DNA from: Cobetia amphilecti | GTDB lineage: Bacteria > Pseudomonadota > Gammaproteobacteria > Pseudomonadales > Halomonadaceae | Assembly (NCBI RefSeq): GCF_020217465.1 | Contig: NZ_CP084115.1 | Location: 3,906,001 to 3,970,000, forward strand | Direction: 5' to 3' | Length of the DNA stretch: 64,000 nt | Part shown: positions 50,137 through 64,000 of the stretch, one piece after another | How positions within the stretch are numbered: position 1 is the stretch's first letter | Layout: each line of letters starts with the position of its first letter | The notes under the pieces: generated by a model | The model's database searches: none | What the model saw: the letters and a program-made list of their open reading frames with translations, nothing else | What the model was told of the DNA's origin: nothing | Translations under genes and position numbers: made by a program

Positions 50137-50508
50137 TTACAGCACTTCGGGCGCCAGGGAAATGATCTTCATGAACTTCTCACTGCGAAGTTCACGGGTA
50201 ACCGGGCCGAAGATACGGGTACCGATCGGCTGTTCGTTGGTGTTGTTCAACAGAACGGCCGCATTACCGTCGAAGCGGATCACGGAACCGTCATTACGAC
50301 GGACACCGGCTTTGGTACGAACGACCACTGCCTTCATGACCTGGCCTTTCTTGACCTTGCCACGCGGGATAGCTTCTTTGACGGTGACCTTGATGATGTC
50401 TCCAACACGAGCGTAACGGCGGTGTGAACCACCCAGCACCTTGATGCATTGCACCCGGCGCGCGCCACTGTTGTCGGCGACATCCAGCATTGTCTGAGTC
50501 TGAATCAT
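50137..50508 (-). CDS. rplN: 50S ribosomal protein L14
   Basis: Large-subunit interface protein, 123 aa. [20 protein letters not shown] and the [15 protein letters not shown] and [13 protein letters not shown] blocks are diagnostic. First gene of the spc group, 50 bp after rpsQ; no separate promoter is obvious in that spacer. Confidence 0.98.
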   Translation of the reverse strand: MIQTQTMLDVADNSGARRVQCIKVLGGSHRRYARVGDIIKVTVKEAIPRGKVKKGQVMKAVVVRTKAGVRRNDGSVIRFDGNAAVLLNNTNEQPIGTRIFGPVTRELRSEKFMKIISLAPEVL

Positions 50509-50558
50509 CGGTTTTCTCCAAACCTAATCTGACTGCCTGGTGGGAACTGGCCTAGGGA

Positions 50559-50819
50559 TTAACCCTTGGCCTGTTCAACCACCTCGACCAGGGTCCAGGC
50601 TTTCTTCTTGGACAGCGGACGAGTCTCGGCGATAGAGACGGTGTCACCGATCCGAGCCTGATTCGCCTCATCATGGGCGTGCAGCTTGGTGGAGCGTCTC
50701 AGGTACTTGCCATAGATCGGGTGACGCTCACGGCGCTCGACCATGACAACGATGGATTTTTCCATCTTGTCACTCACCACCTTGCCGGTGAGTGTGCGTG
50801 CTTTAGTTTCTTCGGCCAT
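50559..50819 (-). CDS. rpsQ: 30S ribosomal protein S17
   Basis: 16S rRNA-binding OB-fold protein, 86 aa. [20 protein letters not shown] and [19 protein letters not shown] are diagnostic. I chose the ATG at 50819 ([10 protein letters not shown]), one base after the rpmC stop; an upstream in-frame start would lie inside rpmC. Confidence 0.97.
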   Translation of the reverse strand: MAEETKARTLTGKVVSDKMEKSIVVMVERRERHPIYGKYLRRSTKLHAHDEANQARIGDTVSIAETRPLSKKKAWTLVEVVEQAKG

Positions 50820-50820
50820 T

Positions 50821-51012
50821 TTACTCACCTGACTTCTGGTTGAGCACAGTCTTAACCTGAGCAATTTGGCGACGAGTCTGCTTGAGCAGGTGAACCTGGC
50901 TCAGCTGGCCTGTTGCCTTCTGCATGCGCAGATTGAATTGCTCACGCAGCAGTTCGAACAACTGCTCCTGGAGCGCCTCGACTGACTTTTCACGGAGTTC
51001 TTGGGCTTTCAT
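50821..51012 (-). CDS. rpmC: 50S ribosomal protein L29
   Basis: Helical protein at the tunnel exit, 63 aa: [20 protein letters not shown], then [17 protein letters not shown]. The ATG at 51012 shares one base with the rplP stop (TGATG overlap), so translation is coupled; a GTG three bases upstream is also possible. Confidence 0.97.
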   Translation of the reverse strand: MKAQELREKSVEALQEQLFELLREQFNLRMQKATGQLSQVHLLKQTRRQIAQVKTVLNQKSGE

Positions 51013-51425
51013 CACATCACCGTCCGCTTAACAAAGGTGGTGGAGATCGGCATCTTCATAGCGGCCAGGCTAAATGCTTCACGGGCCAGCTCTTCGGACA
51101 CACCTTCGATCTCGTAGAGGACCTTGCCGGGCTGGATCTGAGCGACCCAGTACTCGACAGAACCCTTACCTTTACCCATACGAACTTCCAACGGCTTGTT
51201 GGAGATCGGCTTGTCTGGGAAGACACGGATCCAGATCTTACCGCCACGCTTGACGTGACGAGTGATGGCACGACGGCCAGCTTCGATCTGACGAGCGGTG
51301 ATACGACCACGGCCGGTGGCTTTCAGGCCAAACTCACCAAAGCTTACCTTGCTTCCGCGATGCGCCAGGCCACGGTTGCGACCTTTCTGCATCTTGCGGA
51401 ATTTCATACGCTTGGGCTGTAACAT
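51012..51425 (-). CDS. rplP: 50S ribosomal protein L16
   Basis: Large-subunit protein that positions the A-site tRNA, 137 aa. It starts [20 protein letters not shown], with [20 protein letters not shown] and [13 protein letters not shown]. The arginine after MGKGKGS-type loop that is hydroxylated in E. coli L16 lies in the conserved region. It lies 11 bp after rpsC. Confidence 0.98.
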   Translation of the reverse strand: MLQPKRMKFRKMQKGRNRGLAHRGSKVSFGEFGLKATGRGRITARQIEAGRRAITRHVKRGGKIWIRVFPDKPISNKPLEVRMGKGKGSVEYWVAQIQPGKVLYEIEGVSEELAREAFSLAAMKMPISTTFVKRTVM

Positions 51426-51436
51426 CGATTACCCCC

Positions 51437-52129
51437 TTACTTGCCTTTCTTCTTGGGTGCGGACGCGGGCTGCTTCGCCTTGGCTCGCACCTCTTCGATG
51501 CCACCGAGGATCTCGCCTTTGAAGATCCAGACCTTGACACCAATGATGCCGTAGGTGGTGTGAGCTTCGAAGGTGGAGTAATCAATGTCAGCACGCAGGG
51601 TGTGAAGCGGAACGCGGCCTTCGCGGTACCATTCGGTACGGGCGATTTCGGCACCGCCGAGACGACCAGAGAGCTGAATCTTGATGCCCTTGGCGCCCAG
51701 ACGCATTGCGTTCTGCACAGCACGCTTCATCGCACGACGGAACATGACACGACGCTCGAGCTGACCTGCCACATTGGCAGCAACCAGCTTGGCATCGAGT
51801 TCCGGCTTGCGAATCTCCTCGATGTTGATGTGGACGGGAACGCCCATCATCTCGGAAACTTCACGACGAAGGCGGTCGACATCTTCACCTTTCTTACCGA
51901 TCACGATACCCGGACGGGCGGTGTGAATGGTAATACGGGCGTTGTTTGCCGGACGCTCGATGCTGATGCGGCTCACGGAAGCGCTTTTCAGACGCTCTTC
52001 CAGGAATCCACGCACCTGCAGATCGTTGTTCAGTTTGTCGGCATAGGTAGCGCCTTCGGCGTACCAGACAGAGGTATGATCCTTGACAATACCCAGTCGG
52101 AAACCTGTCGGATTAACTTTCTGACCCAT
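51437..52129 (-). CDS. rpsC: 30S ribosomal protein S3
   Basis: mRNA entry-channel protein, 230 aa. [20 protein letters not shown] at the start and a KH domain ([20 protein letters not shown]) are seen, with the C-terminal S3 domain ending in a Lys-rich tail. It lies 10 bp after rplV. Confidence 0.98.
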   Translation of the reverse strand: MGQKVNPTGFRLGIVKDHTSVWYAEGATYADKLNNDLQVRGFLEERLKSASVSRISIERPANNARITIHTARPGIVIGKKGEDVDRLRREVSEMMGVPVHINIEEIRKPELDAKLVAANVAGQLERRVMFRRAMKRAVQNAMRLGAKGIKIQLSGRLGGAEIARTEWYREGRVPLHTLRADIDYSTFEAHTTYGIIGVKVWIFKGEILGGIEEVRAKAKQPASAPKKKGK

Positions 52130-52139
52130 TGGTCGTCTC

Positions 52140-52472
52140 CTACTTCTCGGCTACCTTGACGGTGATATGACAAGTGCGCTTCAAGATACGATCCGCACGG
52201 CCTTTGGCACGTGGCTGGATGCGCTTGAGCGTCATGCCCTCGTCGACACAGATAGTCGAGACGCGAAGCTCGTCAATGTCCATGCCGTTGTTTTCTTCCG
52301 CATTCGCGATCGCGGACTGCAGAACCTTGCGAACAATCTTCGCGGCCTTCTTCGGTGAGAAAGCGAGCAGATTCAGCGCCTCGGCGACCGGCTTACCGCG
52401 CACCTGGTCAGCCACCAAACGGGCCTTCTGGGCGGATAAACGAGCGCCGCGCAGCTTAGCAGCTACTTCCAT
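52140..52472 (-). CDS. rplV: 50S ribosomal protein L22
   Basis: Tunnel-lining protein, 110 aa. [20 protein letters not shown] starts the fold, and the tunnel hairpin region [20 protein letters not shown] looks intact, as expected for macrolide-sensitive ribosomes. It lies 19 bp after rpsS. Confidence 0.98.
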   Translation of the reverse strand: MEVAAKLRGARLSAQKARLVADQVRGKPVAEALNLLAFSPKKAAKIVRKVLQSAIANAEENNGMDIDELRVSTICVDEGMTLKRIQPRAKGRADRILKRTCHITVKVAEK

Positions 52473-52491
52473 CTCTTAAATCCTCTCTGGC

Positions 52492-52767
52492 TTACCGTTT
52501 GGCTTTTTTATCTGCAGCGTGCCCGCGGTATGTGCGGGTGGCAGCAAACTCGCCGAGCTTGTGACCGACCATTTCCTCAGAAACGAGAACCGGGACATGC
52601 TGGCGACCGTTATGGACGGCAATGGTGAGCCCGACCATGTTCGGCAGGATCATGGAACGACGCGACCAGGTCTTGATCGGTTTGCGGTCGTTCTTTTCCA
52701 CTGCTGTCTCAACCTTCTTCAGCAGATGAAGGTCAATAAAAGGACCTTTCTTCAGTGAACGTGGCAC
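52492..52767 (-). CDS. rpsS: 30S ribosomal protein S19
   Basis: Head protein near the A-site, 91 aa: [20 protein letters not shown], and [20 protein letters not shown]. The start codon is GTG. It lies 22 bp after rplB. Confidence 0.98.
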   Translation of the reverse strand: MPRSLKKGPFIDLHLLKKVETAVEKNDRKPIKTWSRRSMILPNMVGLTIAVHNGRQHVPVLVSEEMVGHKLGEFAATRTYRGHAADKKAKR

Positions 52768-52789
52768 AGCCGTTACCCCTCAATATCTG

Positions 52790-53617
52790 TTACTTGGCCT
52801 TGCGGCGACGGACGATAAGCTTATCGGTGCGCTTGTTCTTGCGAGTCTTGTGACCCTTGGTCGGGACGCCCCACGGGCTGACCGGGTGACGGCCACCAGA
52901 GGTACGACCTTCACCACCACCATGCGGGTGATCGACCGGGTTCATCGCGACACCGCGAACAGTCGGGCGCACGCCTCTCCAACGCTTAGCACCGGCCTTG
53001 CCCAGTTGACGGAGGCTGTGCTCGGAGTTGCCCACTTCGCCGAGAGTTGCACGGCATTCGGACAGCACCTTACGCATCTCGCCAGAGCGCAGACGCAGCG
53101 TGGTGTAGTTACCGTCACGTGCCACGACCTGGGCACTGGTACCTGCACTACGAGCGATCTGGGCGCCCTTGCCTGGCTTCAGCTCTACACAGTGAACGGT
53201 GGAACCCACCGGGACATTGCGCAGCGGCAGAGCGTTGCCTTTCTTGATCGGTGCGTTAACACCAGACTCGAGACGATCGCCAGCAGAGACACCTTTCGGT
53301 GCAATGATGTAGCGACGTTCGCCGTCAAGGTACTTCACCAGCGCGATGTTCGCGCTACGGTTCGGATCGTACTCCAGACGCTCAACGATGGCCGGAATGC
53401 CATCCTTGTTGCGCTTGAAATCGACCAGACGGTAATGGTGACGATGACCACCGCCGATGTGGCGAGTAGTGATGCGACCATTATTGTTACGACCACCGGA
53501 CTTTGACTGCTTTTCAAGCAGCGGAGCGTACGCGCGACCTTTGAAAAGTTCGTCATTGACGACCTTTACCAGGTGGCGGCGACCGGCGGAGGTAGGTTTT
53601 GTCTTAACAATTGCCAT
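52790..53617 (-). CDS. rplB: 50S ribosomal protein L2
   Basis: Core 23S rRNA binder needed for peptidyl transfer, 275 aa. The blocks [20 protein letters not shown] and the C-terminal [20 protein letters not shown] (with the conserved His) and [20 protein letters not shown] are diagnostic. It lies 16 bp after rplW. Confidence 0.98.
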   Translation of the reverse strand: MAIVKTKPTSAGRRHLVKVVNDELFKGRAYAPLLEKQSKSGGRNNNGRITTRHIGGGHRHHYRLVDFKRNKDGIPAIVERLEYDPNRSANIALVKYLDGERRYIIAPKGVSAGDRLESGVNAPIKKGNALPLRNVPVGSTVHCVELKPGKGAQIARSAGTSAQVVARDGNYTTLRLRSGEMRKVLSECRATLGEVGNSEHSLRQLGKAGAKRWRGVRPTVRGVAMNPVDHPHGGGEGRTSGGRHPVSPWGVPTKGHKTRKNKRTDKLIVRRRKAK

Positions 53618-53633
53618 GTTCCGTACTCCTGCC

Positions 53634-53930
53634 TTACTCGGCGCCAGAGAAGTCTTCGATGGTCTCGCCGGCGGCCAGAGTTACATAGGCCTTGCGATAA
53701 CCAGCGCGACGACCAACACCGCGAGCGGTGCGCTTGGTCTTGCCTTTCATGTTCAGAACCTGAACACGATCGACTTTCTTACCAAACAGCGCTTCGACGG
53801 CTTTCTTGATTTCGGGCTTTGTCGCGTCGCTGGCAACCTTGAACACGTACTGGTTGTTCTCGGCAGCGACCGCGGCCTTCTCGGTCATGTGAGGACCAAG
53901 CAGGACCTTGAATACGCGTTCCTGATTCAT
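53634..53930 (-). CDS. rplW: 50S ribosomal protein L23
   Basis: Tunnel-exit protein and docking site for trigger factor and SRP, 98 aa: [20 protein letters not shown] and the [20 protein letters not shown] loop. Its ATG overlaps the rplD stop by four bases. Confidence 0.98.
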   Translation of the reverse strand: MNQERVFKVLLGPHMTEKAAVAAENNQYVFKVASDATKPEIKKAVEALFGKKVDRVQVLNMKGKTKRTARGVGRRAGYRKAYVTLAAGETIEDFSGAE

Positions 53931-54532
53931 CCCAGGTTCTCCTCGAACTTGCGCAGGGCAGCGACAGTCATCAGCACCTTGTCGTAACCGACGAGGCTGA
54001 CCGGGTCAGCGCCAGCGACATTGACGACGTCAACATACGGGATGTTGCGCGCGGCCAGGTACAGGTTGACGTCCTGCTCTTCAGTGACGATCAGCGCTTT
54101 CTCAAGGCCCAGTTCCTGGAGCTTGGCGATCAGCAGCTTGGTCTTCGGAGCTTCGACGCTGATAGCGTCGACCGCGACCAGGCGATCCTGACGGACCAGC
54201 TCGGACAGGATGGAACGCATGGCAGCGCGATACATCTTGCGGTTGACCTTGTGCGAGTGGTCCTGAGGACGCGCCGCAAAGGTCACACCGCCAGAACGCC
54301 ACAGCGGGGAACGGATGGTACCGGCACGTGCACGACCAGTACCTTTCTGACGCCACGGCTTCTTGCCACCGCCGGACACGTCAGAACGGGTCTTCTGAGC
54401 CACGGTACCTTGACGTGCACCAGCCAGATAGGCGGTGACGACCTGGTGAACCAGAGCCTCGTTGAAGTCCTTACCAAAGGTGGCATCGGAGACGTCTACT
54501 GCGCCGCCTGCACCTGCAAGATTAAGATTCAT
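53927..54532 (-). CDS. rplD: 50S ribosomal protein L4
   Basis: Tunnel protein, 201 aa; in E. coli it represses the S10 operon by attenuation. The central loop [20 protein letters not shown] and [20 protein letters not shown] are conserved. It lies 13 bp after rplC. Confidence 0.98.
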   Translation of the reverse strand: MNLNLAGAGGAVDVSDATFGKDFNEALVHQVVTAYLAGARQGTVAQKTRSDVSGGGKKPWRQKGTGRARAGTIRSPLWRSGGVTFAARPQDHSHKVNRKMYRAAMRSILSELVRQDRLVAVDAISVEAPKTKLLIAKLQELGLEKALIVTEEQDVNLYLAARNIPYVDVVNVAGADPVSLVGYDKVLMTVAALRKFEENLG

Positions 54533-54545
54533 CGGTTAATTCCCC

Positions 54546-55184
54546 TCAGCGAGCTTTCACAGCGGAACGCACGATCACTTCGCCGCCCGGAGCACCTGGA
54601 ACGGCACCCTTGACCAGCAGAAGATTGCGTTCAGCGTCGACGCGGACCACTTCCAGGCTCTGGACGGTGGAACGGACGTTGCCCATCTGGCCAGCCATCT
54701 TCTTACCTTTGAAGACGCGGCCCGGGGTCTGACAGTTACCGATGGAACCCGGCGCGCGGTGCGACAGTGAGTTACCGTGGGTAGCGTCTTGGGTGCGGAA
54801 GTTCCAGCGCTTAACTGCGCCCTGGAAACCTTTACCCTTGGAGGTGCCGGTCACGTCAATCTTTTGACCAGCTTCAAAGAGGGATACGGTGAGTTCGCCG
54901 CCCACTGCAGGAGCTTCGTCGCCTTCGTTCAGGCGGAATTCCATCAGGGTACGGCCAGCCTCAACACCCGCCTTGGCATACTGACCAGCAGTTGCCTTGG
55001 TGAGGTGCTTGGCTTTACGAGAGCCAGTTGTCACCTGAATAGCATTGTAGCCGTCAGTCTCGAGAGACTTGATGGTCACGATGCGGTTCGGCTCAACTTC
55101 AATCACGGTAACCGGCACAGAGGCGCCAGCTTCGGTGAAGACACGGGTCATCCCGGCCTTCTTACCGACTAAACCGATAGACAT
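54546..55184 (-). CDS. rplC: 50S ribosomal protein L3
   Basis: Early assembly protein of the 50S subunit, 212 aa. It starts [40 protein letters not shown], the [20 protein letters not shown] finger and KMAGQMGN are diagnostic; the finger carries the Gln methylated in E. coli. AAAGGAG precedes the ATG. It is separated from rpsJ by an unusually long 146-bp spacer. Confidence 0.98.
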   Translation of the reverse strand: MSIGLVGKKAGMTRVFTEAGASVPVTVIEVEPNRIVTIKSLETDGYNAIQVTTGSRKAKHLTKATAGQYAKAGVEAGRTLMEFRLNEGDEAPAVGGELTVSLFEAGQKIDVTGTSKGKGFQGAVKRWNFRTQDATHGNSLSHRAPGSIGNCQTPGRVFKGKKMAGQMGNVRSTVQSLEVVRVDAERNLLLVKGAVPGAPGGEVIVRSAVKAR

Positions 55185-55278
55185 GTTCAGTCTCCTTTAG
55201 TGTACGGGGCTGTCACCCGCTATGGCTGCCCTTTCCAGAGCATTCCACTAGCACATTGTATGACGCCATCCCGGCGTG

Positions 55279-55314
55279 GCGGCTGCTGCTCTATCAGTGA
55301 GAGCGCTGGGCCGC
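55279..55314 (-). promoter_or_regulatory. Nested hairpin in the rpsJ-rplC spacer
   Basis: Outer arms GCGGC (55279-55283) and GCCGC (55310-55314) enclose inner arms GCTCT (55288-55292) and AGAGC (55300-55304). It lies 16 bp behind the rpsJ stop. It has no T-run and could be an attenuator, processing or protein-binding structure. Confidence 0.5.
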
Positions 55315-55330
55315 AGTGACTAGTGAGGTA

Positions 55331-55642
55331 TCAGTCAACCTTGATCTGGACGTCCACACCGGCAGCCAGGTCAAGCTTCATCAGCGCGTCGACAGTCTTC
55401 TCTGTCGGCTCGACGATGTCGAGAACGCGCTTGTGGGTACGAATCTCATACTGGTCACGCGCGTCCTTGTTGACGTGCGGAGAGACCAGGATGGTGTAAC
55501 GCTCGCGACGGGTCGGCAGCGGGATCGGGCCACGAACCTGAGCACCGGTACGCTTTGCAGTTTCAACGATCTCTGCAGAGGACTGGTCGATCAGACGGTG
55601 GTCGAATGCTTTCAACCGGATGCGAATCTTCTGGTTTTGCAT
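55331..55642 (-). CDS. rpsJ: 30S ribosomal protein S10
   Basis: Head protein of the 30S subunit and, as NusE, part of transcription antitermination complexes, 103 aa: [20 protein letters not shown], then [21 protein letters not shown] chose the ATG at 55642, which gives the universal MQNQ(K/R)IRIRLK start. It is the first gene of the S10 operon behind a consensus promoter. Confidence 0.98.
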   Translation of the reverse strand: MQNQKIRIRLKAFDHRLIDQSSAEIVETAKRTGAQVRGPIPLPTRRERYTILVSPHVNKDARDQYEIRTHKRVLDIVEPTEKTVDALMKLDLAAGVDVQIKVD

Positions 55643-55704
55643 TGCCCAAAACTCCAATGGATGTCGACGGCGTAGGCCGTCACCCACGCATTCAAAGGAT
55701 GCGC

Positions 55705-55733
55705 ATTATAGGCAGACTGACATCAGGTGTCAA
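55705..55733 (-). promoter_or_regulatory. Consensus sigma-70 promoter of the S10 operon
   Basis: On the minus strand a perfect TTGACA (55728-55733), a 17-bp spacer and a perfect TATAAT (55705-55710). The predicted leader before rpsJ is only about 55 nt and includes a small GACGGC/GCCGTC hairpin. Confidence 0.92.
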
Positions 55734-55742
55734 ACATGCGAG

Positions 55743-55768
55743 AAAAGGGGGCCCATCAGGGCCCCCTT
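55743..55768 (-). terminator. Intrinsic terminator after tuf
   Basis: Eight-bp stem GGGGGCCC (55747-55754) with GGGCCCCC (55759-55766), loop ATCA, followed by a short T-tract on the minus strand. It separates tuf from the S10 promoter. Confidence 0.85.
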
Positions 55769-55789
55769 CTGTGTCAGGTAAGGAGAACC

Positions 55790-56983
<1,194 letters not shown>

Positions 56984-57012
56984 TGCTATAACCTCTTTCG
57001 TTAGCTAATCGG

Positions 57013-59130
57013 TTACTTCTGATTGATGACGGCTTCGACGATGCTGTTCGGTGCTTCGTCGTATTTCGCAAACTCCATGGAGTAGCTTGCGCGGCCCTGG
57101 GTCTGTGAGCGCAGGTCGGTCGCATAACCGAACATCTCACCCAGCGGCACCAGTGCATTGATGATCTTGCCAGTGGAAGAATCATCCATGCCCTGAACGA
57201 GGCCACGACGACGGTTCAGGTCGCCCATGACGTCACCCATGAAATCTTCAGGCGTGACGACTTCGACTTTCATGAGCGGCTCAAGCAGCACTGCACCCGC
57301 TTTCGGGGCACCGGCCTTGATCGCCATGGAAGAGGCGACCTTGAACGCAGTCTCGTTGGAGTCGACGTCGTGGTAGGAACCATCGAACAGCGTGACCTTG
57401 ACGTCGATCATCGGATAACCGGCGATGACACCATTCTTGAGCTGCTCAGCGGCGCCCTTCTCGACGGCCGGCACGTATTCCTTCGGAACCGCACCACCGA
57501 CGATCTCGGACTCGAACTTGAAGGTCATTTCTTCGTCGTCGCCCTTGTCCTCTGCAGTGAGAGGCTCAATGCGAAGCCAGACGTGACCGAACTGACCACG
57601 ACCGCCGGACTGACGAACGAACTTGCCTTCCTGCTCGACCTTGGTACGGATGGTCTCACGGTAAGCCACCTGCGGCTTGCCGATGTTCGCCTCGACATTG
57701 AACTCGCGACGCATGCGGTCGACGAGGATGTCCAGGTGAAGCTCACCCATACCGGAGATGATGGTCTGACCGGACTCTTCGTCGGTCTCGACGCGGAAGG
57801 ACGGATCTTCCTGGGCCAGCTTGCCCAGTGCAACACCCATCTTTTCCTGGTCGGCCTTGGACTTCGGCTCGACAGCGACGGAGATGACCGGCTCAGGGAA
57901 TTCCATGCGCTCAAGCACGATCTTGTGATCCGGGTCACACAGGGTGTCACCGGTGGTCACGTCTTTCAGACCGATACATGCGGCGATATCGCCGGCATAG
58001 ACTTCCTTGATCTCCTCACGAGAGTTGGAGTGCATCTGGACGATACGACCGACACGCTCCTTCTTGCTCTTGACGGAGTTGAAGACGCCATCACCAGACT
58101 TCAGCACGCCCGAGTAGACGCGGATGAAGGTCAGGGTACCAACGAACGGATCGGTCGCGATCTTGAACGCCAGCGCCGCGAACGGAGCCTTGTCGTCAGC
58201 TTCGCGGGTCTCGATGGTACCGTCCTTGTCGTCAAGCTCACCTTCGATGGCCTTGACTTCAAGCGGAGACGGCATGTATTCGATGACCGCATCCAGAACT
58301 GCCTGGACACCCTTGTTCTTGAAGGCAGAACCACAGGTCACGAGGCAGATTTCGTTGGCCAGGGTACGCTGACGCAGCGCAGCCTTGACTTCTTCCTCGG
58401 ACAGCTCGCCTTCTTCAAGGTACTTGTCCATCAGCTCTTCGGACGCTTCAGCAGCAGACTCGAGCATGTGTTCACGCCATTCGGCAGCTGTATCTTGCAG
58501 CTCGGCCGGAATGTCGATCAGCTCGTAGTTCATGCCGTGATTGTCTTCGTCCCAGACAATGGCCTTCATCTTGATCAGGTCGATGACGCCCTTGAACTCG
58601 TCTTCCGCACCCCAGTTGATCTGGATCGGGACGGCGTTCGCGCCCAGGCGCTTGCGCACCTGCTCGACGACCATGAAGAAGTCCGCGCCAGCGCGGTCCA
58701 TCTTGTTGACGAAGATCATGCGCGGAACTTCGTAACGGTTGGCCTGACGCCAGACAGTCTCTGTCTGCGGCTGGACACCGGAAGAACCACACAGCACCAC
58801 GACCGCGCCATCGAGAACACGCAGTGAACGCTCGACTTCAACAGTGAAGTCAACGTGCCCCGGAGTATCGATGATGTTGATACGGTGCTCGTCGAACTGC
58901 TTGCTCATGCCCTGCCAGAAGCAGGTGGTCGCCGCAGAGGTGATCGTGATGCCACGTTCCTGTTCCTGCTCCATCCAGTCCATGGTGGCAGCACCATCGT
59001 GGACTTCGCCGACCTTGTGAGACAGGCCGGTATAGAACAGGACGCGCTCGGTAGTGGTAGTCTTACCGGCGTCGACGTGGGCACAGATACCGATGTTGCG
59101 GTAACGCTTAAGTGGAGTCTTGCGTGCCAC
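57013..59130 (-). CDS. fusA: Elongation factor G
   Basis: Translocation GTPase, 705 aa. G1 is [20 protein letters not shown], with [20 protein letters not shown] (G3) and [10 protein letters not shown] (G4). The domain IV motif [18 protein letters not shown] and the C-terminal [18 protein letters not shown] block are present. The start codon is GTG at 59130. It lies 18 bp after rpsG. Confidence 0.98.
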   Translation of the reverse strand: MARKTPLKRYRNIGICAHVDAGKTTTTERVLFYTGLSHKVGEVHDGAATMDWMEQEQERGITITSAATTCFWQGMSKQFDEHRINIIDTPGHVDFTVEVERSLRVLDGAVVVLCGSSGVQPQTETVWRQANRYEVPRMIFVNKMDRAGADFFMVVEQVRKRLGANAVPIQINWGAEDEFKGVIDLIKMKAIVWDEDNHGMNYELIDIPAELQDTAAEWREHMLESAAEASEELMDKYLEEGELSEEEVKAALRQRTLANEICLVTCGSAFKNKGVQAVLDAVIEYMPSPLEVKAIEGELDDKDGTIETREADDKAPFAALAFKIATDPFVGTLTFIRVYSGVLKSGDGVFNSVKSKKERVGRIVQMHSNSREEIKEVYAGDIAACIGLKDVTTGDTLCDPDHKIVLERMEFPEPVISVAVEPKSKADQEKMGVALGKLAQEDPSFRVETDEESGQTIISGMGELHLDILVDRMRREFNVEANIGKPQVAYRETIRTKVEQEGKFVRQSGGRGQFGHVWLRIEPLTAEDKGDDEEMTFKFESEIVGGAVPKEYVPAVEKGAAEQLKNGVIAGYPMIDVKVTLFDGSYHDVDSNETAFKVASSMAIKAGAPKAGAVLLEPLMKVEVVTPEDFMGDVMGDLNRRRGLVQGMDDSSTGKIINALVPLGEMFGYATDLRSQTQGRASYSMEFAKYDEAPNSIVEAVINQK

Positions 59131-59148
59131 GGTGAGTATCCCCGTTGT

Positions 59149-59619
59149 TTAGAAGCGGTAGTGGGAGAAGGCCTTGTTGGCTTCTGCCATGCGGTGCACG
59201 TCTTCACGCTTCTTCACAGCAGAACCCTTGCCTTCAGCGGCATCCAGGATCTCGCCAGAGAGGCGCTGCACCATGGTCTTTTCGCCGCGCTTGCGCGCAG
59301 CGTCCACCAGCCAACGCATGGCCAGTGCCTGACGACGGGAAGGACGAACTTCAACCGGCACCTGGTAGGTTGCACCACCAACACGACGGGACTTCACTTC
59401 GACCATCGGCTGGATGGCTTCCAGCGCCTTGTCGAAGAGGTCCAGCGGCTCGTCATTGGAGCGTTCGGCAACACGATCGAGAGCACCGTAAACGATGCGC
59501 TCAGCTGCAGACTTCTTGCCGCTGATCATCAGGTGGTTCATGAACTTGGCCAGGCGCTCGCTTCCGAACTTCGGATCCGGCAGGATTTCGCGCTTAGCTG
59601 CTACACGTCTTCTAGGCAT
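59149..59619 (-). CDS. rpsG: 30S ribosomal protein S7
   Basis: Head assembly protein that nucleates the 3' domain of 16S rRNA, 156 aa: [20 protein letters not shown], with [20 protein letters not shown]. In E. coli S7 represses the str operon from the rpsL-rpsG spacer; here that spacer is 101 bp (59620-59720). Confidence 0.98.
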   Translation of the reverse strand: MPRRRVAAKREILPDPKFGSERLAKFMNHLMISGKKSAAERIVYGALDRVAERSNDEPLDLFDKALEAIQPMVEVKSRRVGGATYQVPVEVRPSRRQALAMRWLVDAARKRGEKTMVQRLSGEILDAAEGKGSAVKKREDVHRMAEANKAFSHYRF

Positions 59620-59720
59620 GATAAGCCCTCAGTAGAAGGGTCCTTCAGGTAAACCCGGGACGCCTCGCGTTGGACGCGACGCCCGACCTTACTCTTATCA
59701 GACCGATATTAAACTTTGAA

Positions 59721-60200
<480 letters not shown>

Positions 60201-60223
60201 CCCCGCCGTCAGAGACGGCGGGG
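60201..60223 (-). terminator. Hairpin behind rpoC
   Basis: CCCCGCCGT (60201-60209) pairs perfectly with ACGGCGGGG (60215-60223) around a 5-nt loop, 9 bp behind the rpoC stop. It lacks a T-run on the minus strand, so it may stabilise the rpoC 3' end or terminate only partly. Confidence 0.55.
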
Positions 60224-60232
60224 CGCAAGACC

Positions 60233-64000
<3,768 letters not shown>

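Noticed and set aside
57370-58827. Long plus-strand open frame opposite fusA (485 codons), and similar ones opposite tuf (55727-57004) and rpoC (60089-61252)
   Set aside because: They lie antisense to highly conserved, codon-biased genes, show low-complexity Asp/Leu/Val-rich translations and have no recognisable domain.

Overview
The window is chromosomal DNA of a high-GC gammaproteobacterium. Gene order (ispB | rplU-rpmA-obgE-proB, rpsT-murJ-ribF-ileS, an uninterrupted rpoC-str-S10-spc-alpha block, and uvrA | MFS-ssb beside rplQ) and protein character fit the Oceanospirillales/Pseudomonadales side of the class, most likely a Halomonadaceae member (Halomonas/Cobetia-like). That placement is inferred from gene order and sequence feel, not from a search. 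I saw no prophage, insertion sequence, CRISPR array or rRNA.

Layout. 1-9.3 kb, minus strand: ileS (3' part off the window), ribF, murJ, rpsT, proB, obgE, rpmA, rplU. 9.6-12.6 kb: ispB, a tRNA-Pro(CGG), a small lipoprotein, a small membrane protein and a membrane-anchored TlpA-like thioredoxin. 12.8-17.6 kb: rapA, rluA and a TIGR01777 epimerase-like gene. 17.8-27.8 kb, plus strand: an accessory cluster resembling light/singlet-oxygen response loci. It holds a renalase-like flavoprotein, a small CbiX chelatase, a MerR-type LitR/CarH-like regulator, photolyase, an NTF2-like protein, an SDR, an FAD oxidoreductase, a DUF1365 protein, a CFA-synthase-family methyltransferase and a DUF2878 membrane protein. 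27.8-36.1 kb: a PAS-GGDEF-EAL protein, fabA-fabB, a PlsC-like acyltransferase with an RmlD-like partner, and an MHYT-PAS-GGDEF-EAL protein. 36.5-41.8 kb: ssb, a YajR-like MFS transporter and divergent uvrA. 41.9-64.0 kb, minus strand: rplQ back through alpha, spc, S10 and str operons to rpoC (5' end off the window).

The 17.8-27.8 kb cluster is the most interesting part. The regulator keeps the MerR DNA-binding domain and the overall cobalamin-domain shape, but the histidine motifs that bind adenosylcobalamin in CarH are not recognisable. Eleven-bp direct repeats of the CarH operator type lie upstream of it, and a TTGTACAA-type palindrome lies in the divergent promoter at the cluster's start. 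The CFA-like enzyme lacks two of the four bicarbonate-pocket residues of E. coli Cfa, so it may make a methylated or furan-type fatty acid rather than a cyclopropane. The working model is a B12-independent light or photo-oxidative response that joins DNA photorepair to membrane lipid remodelling.

The ribosomal region is conventional in gene order. It shows a consensus S10 promoter, a str promoter directly behind rpoC, and two unusually long spacers with strong RNA hairpins (rpsJ-rplC and rpmJ-rpsM) that are candidate autoregulatory leaders.
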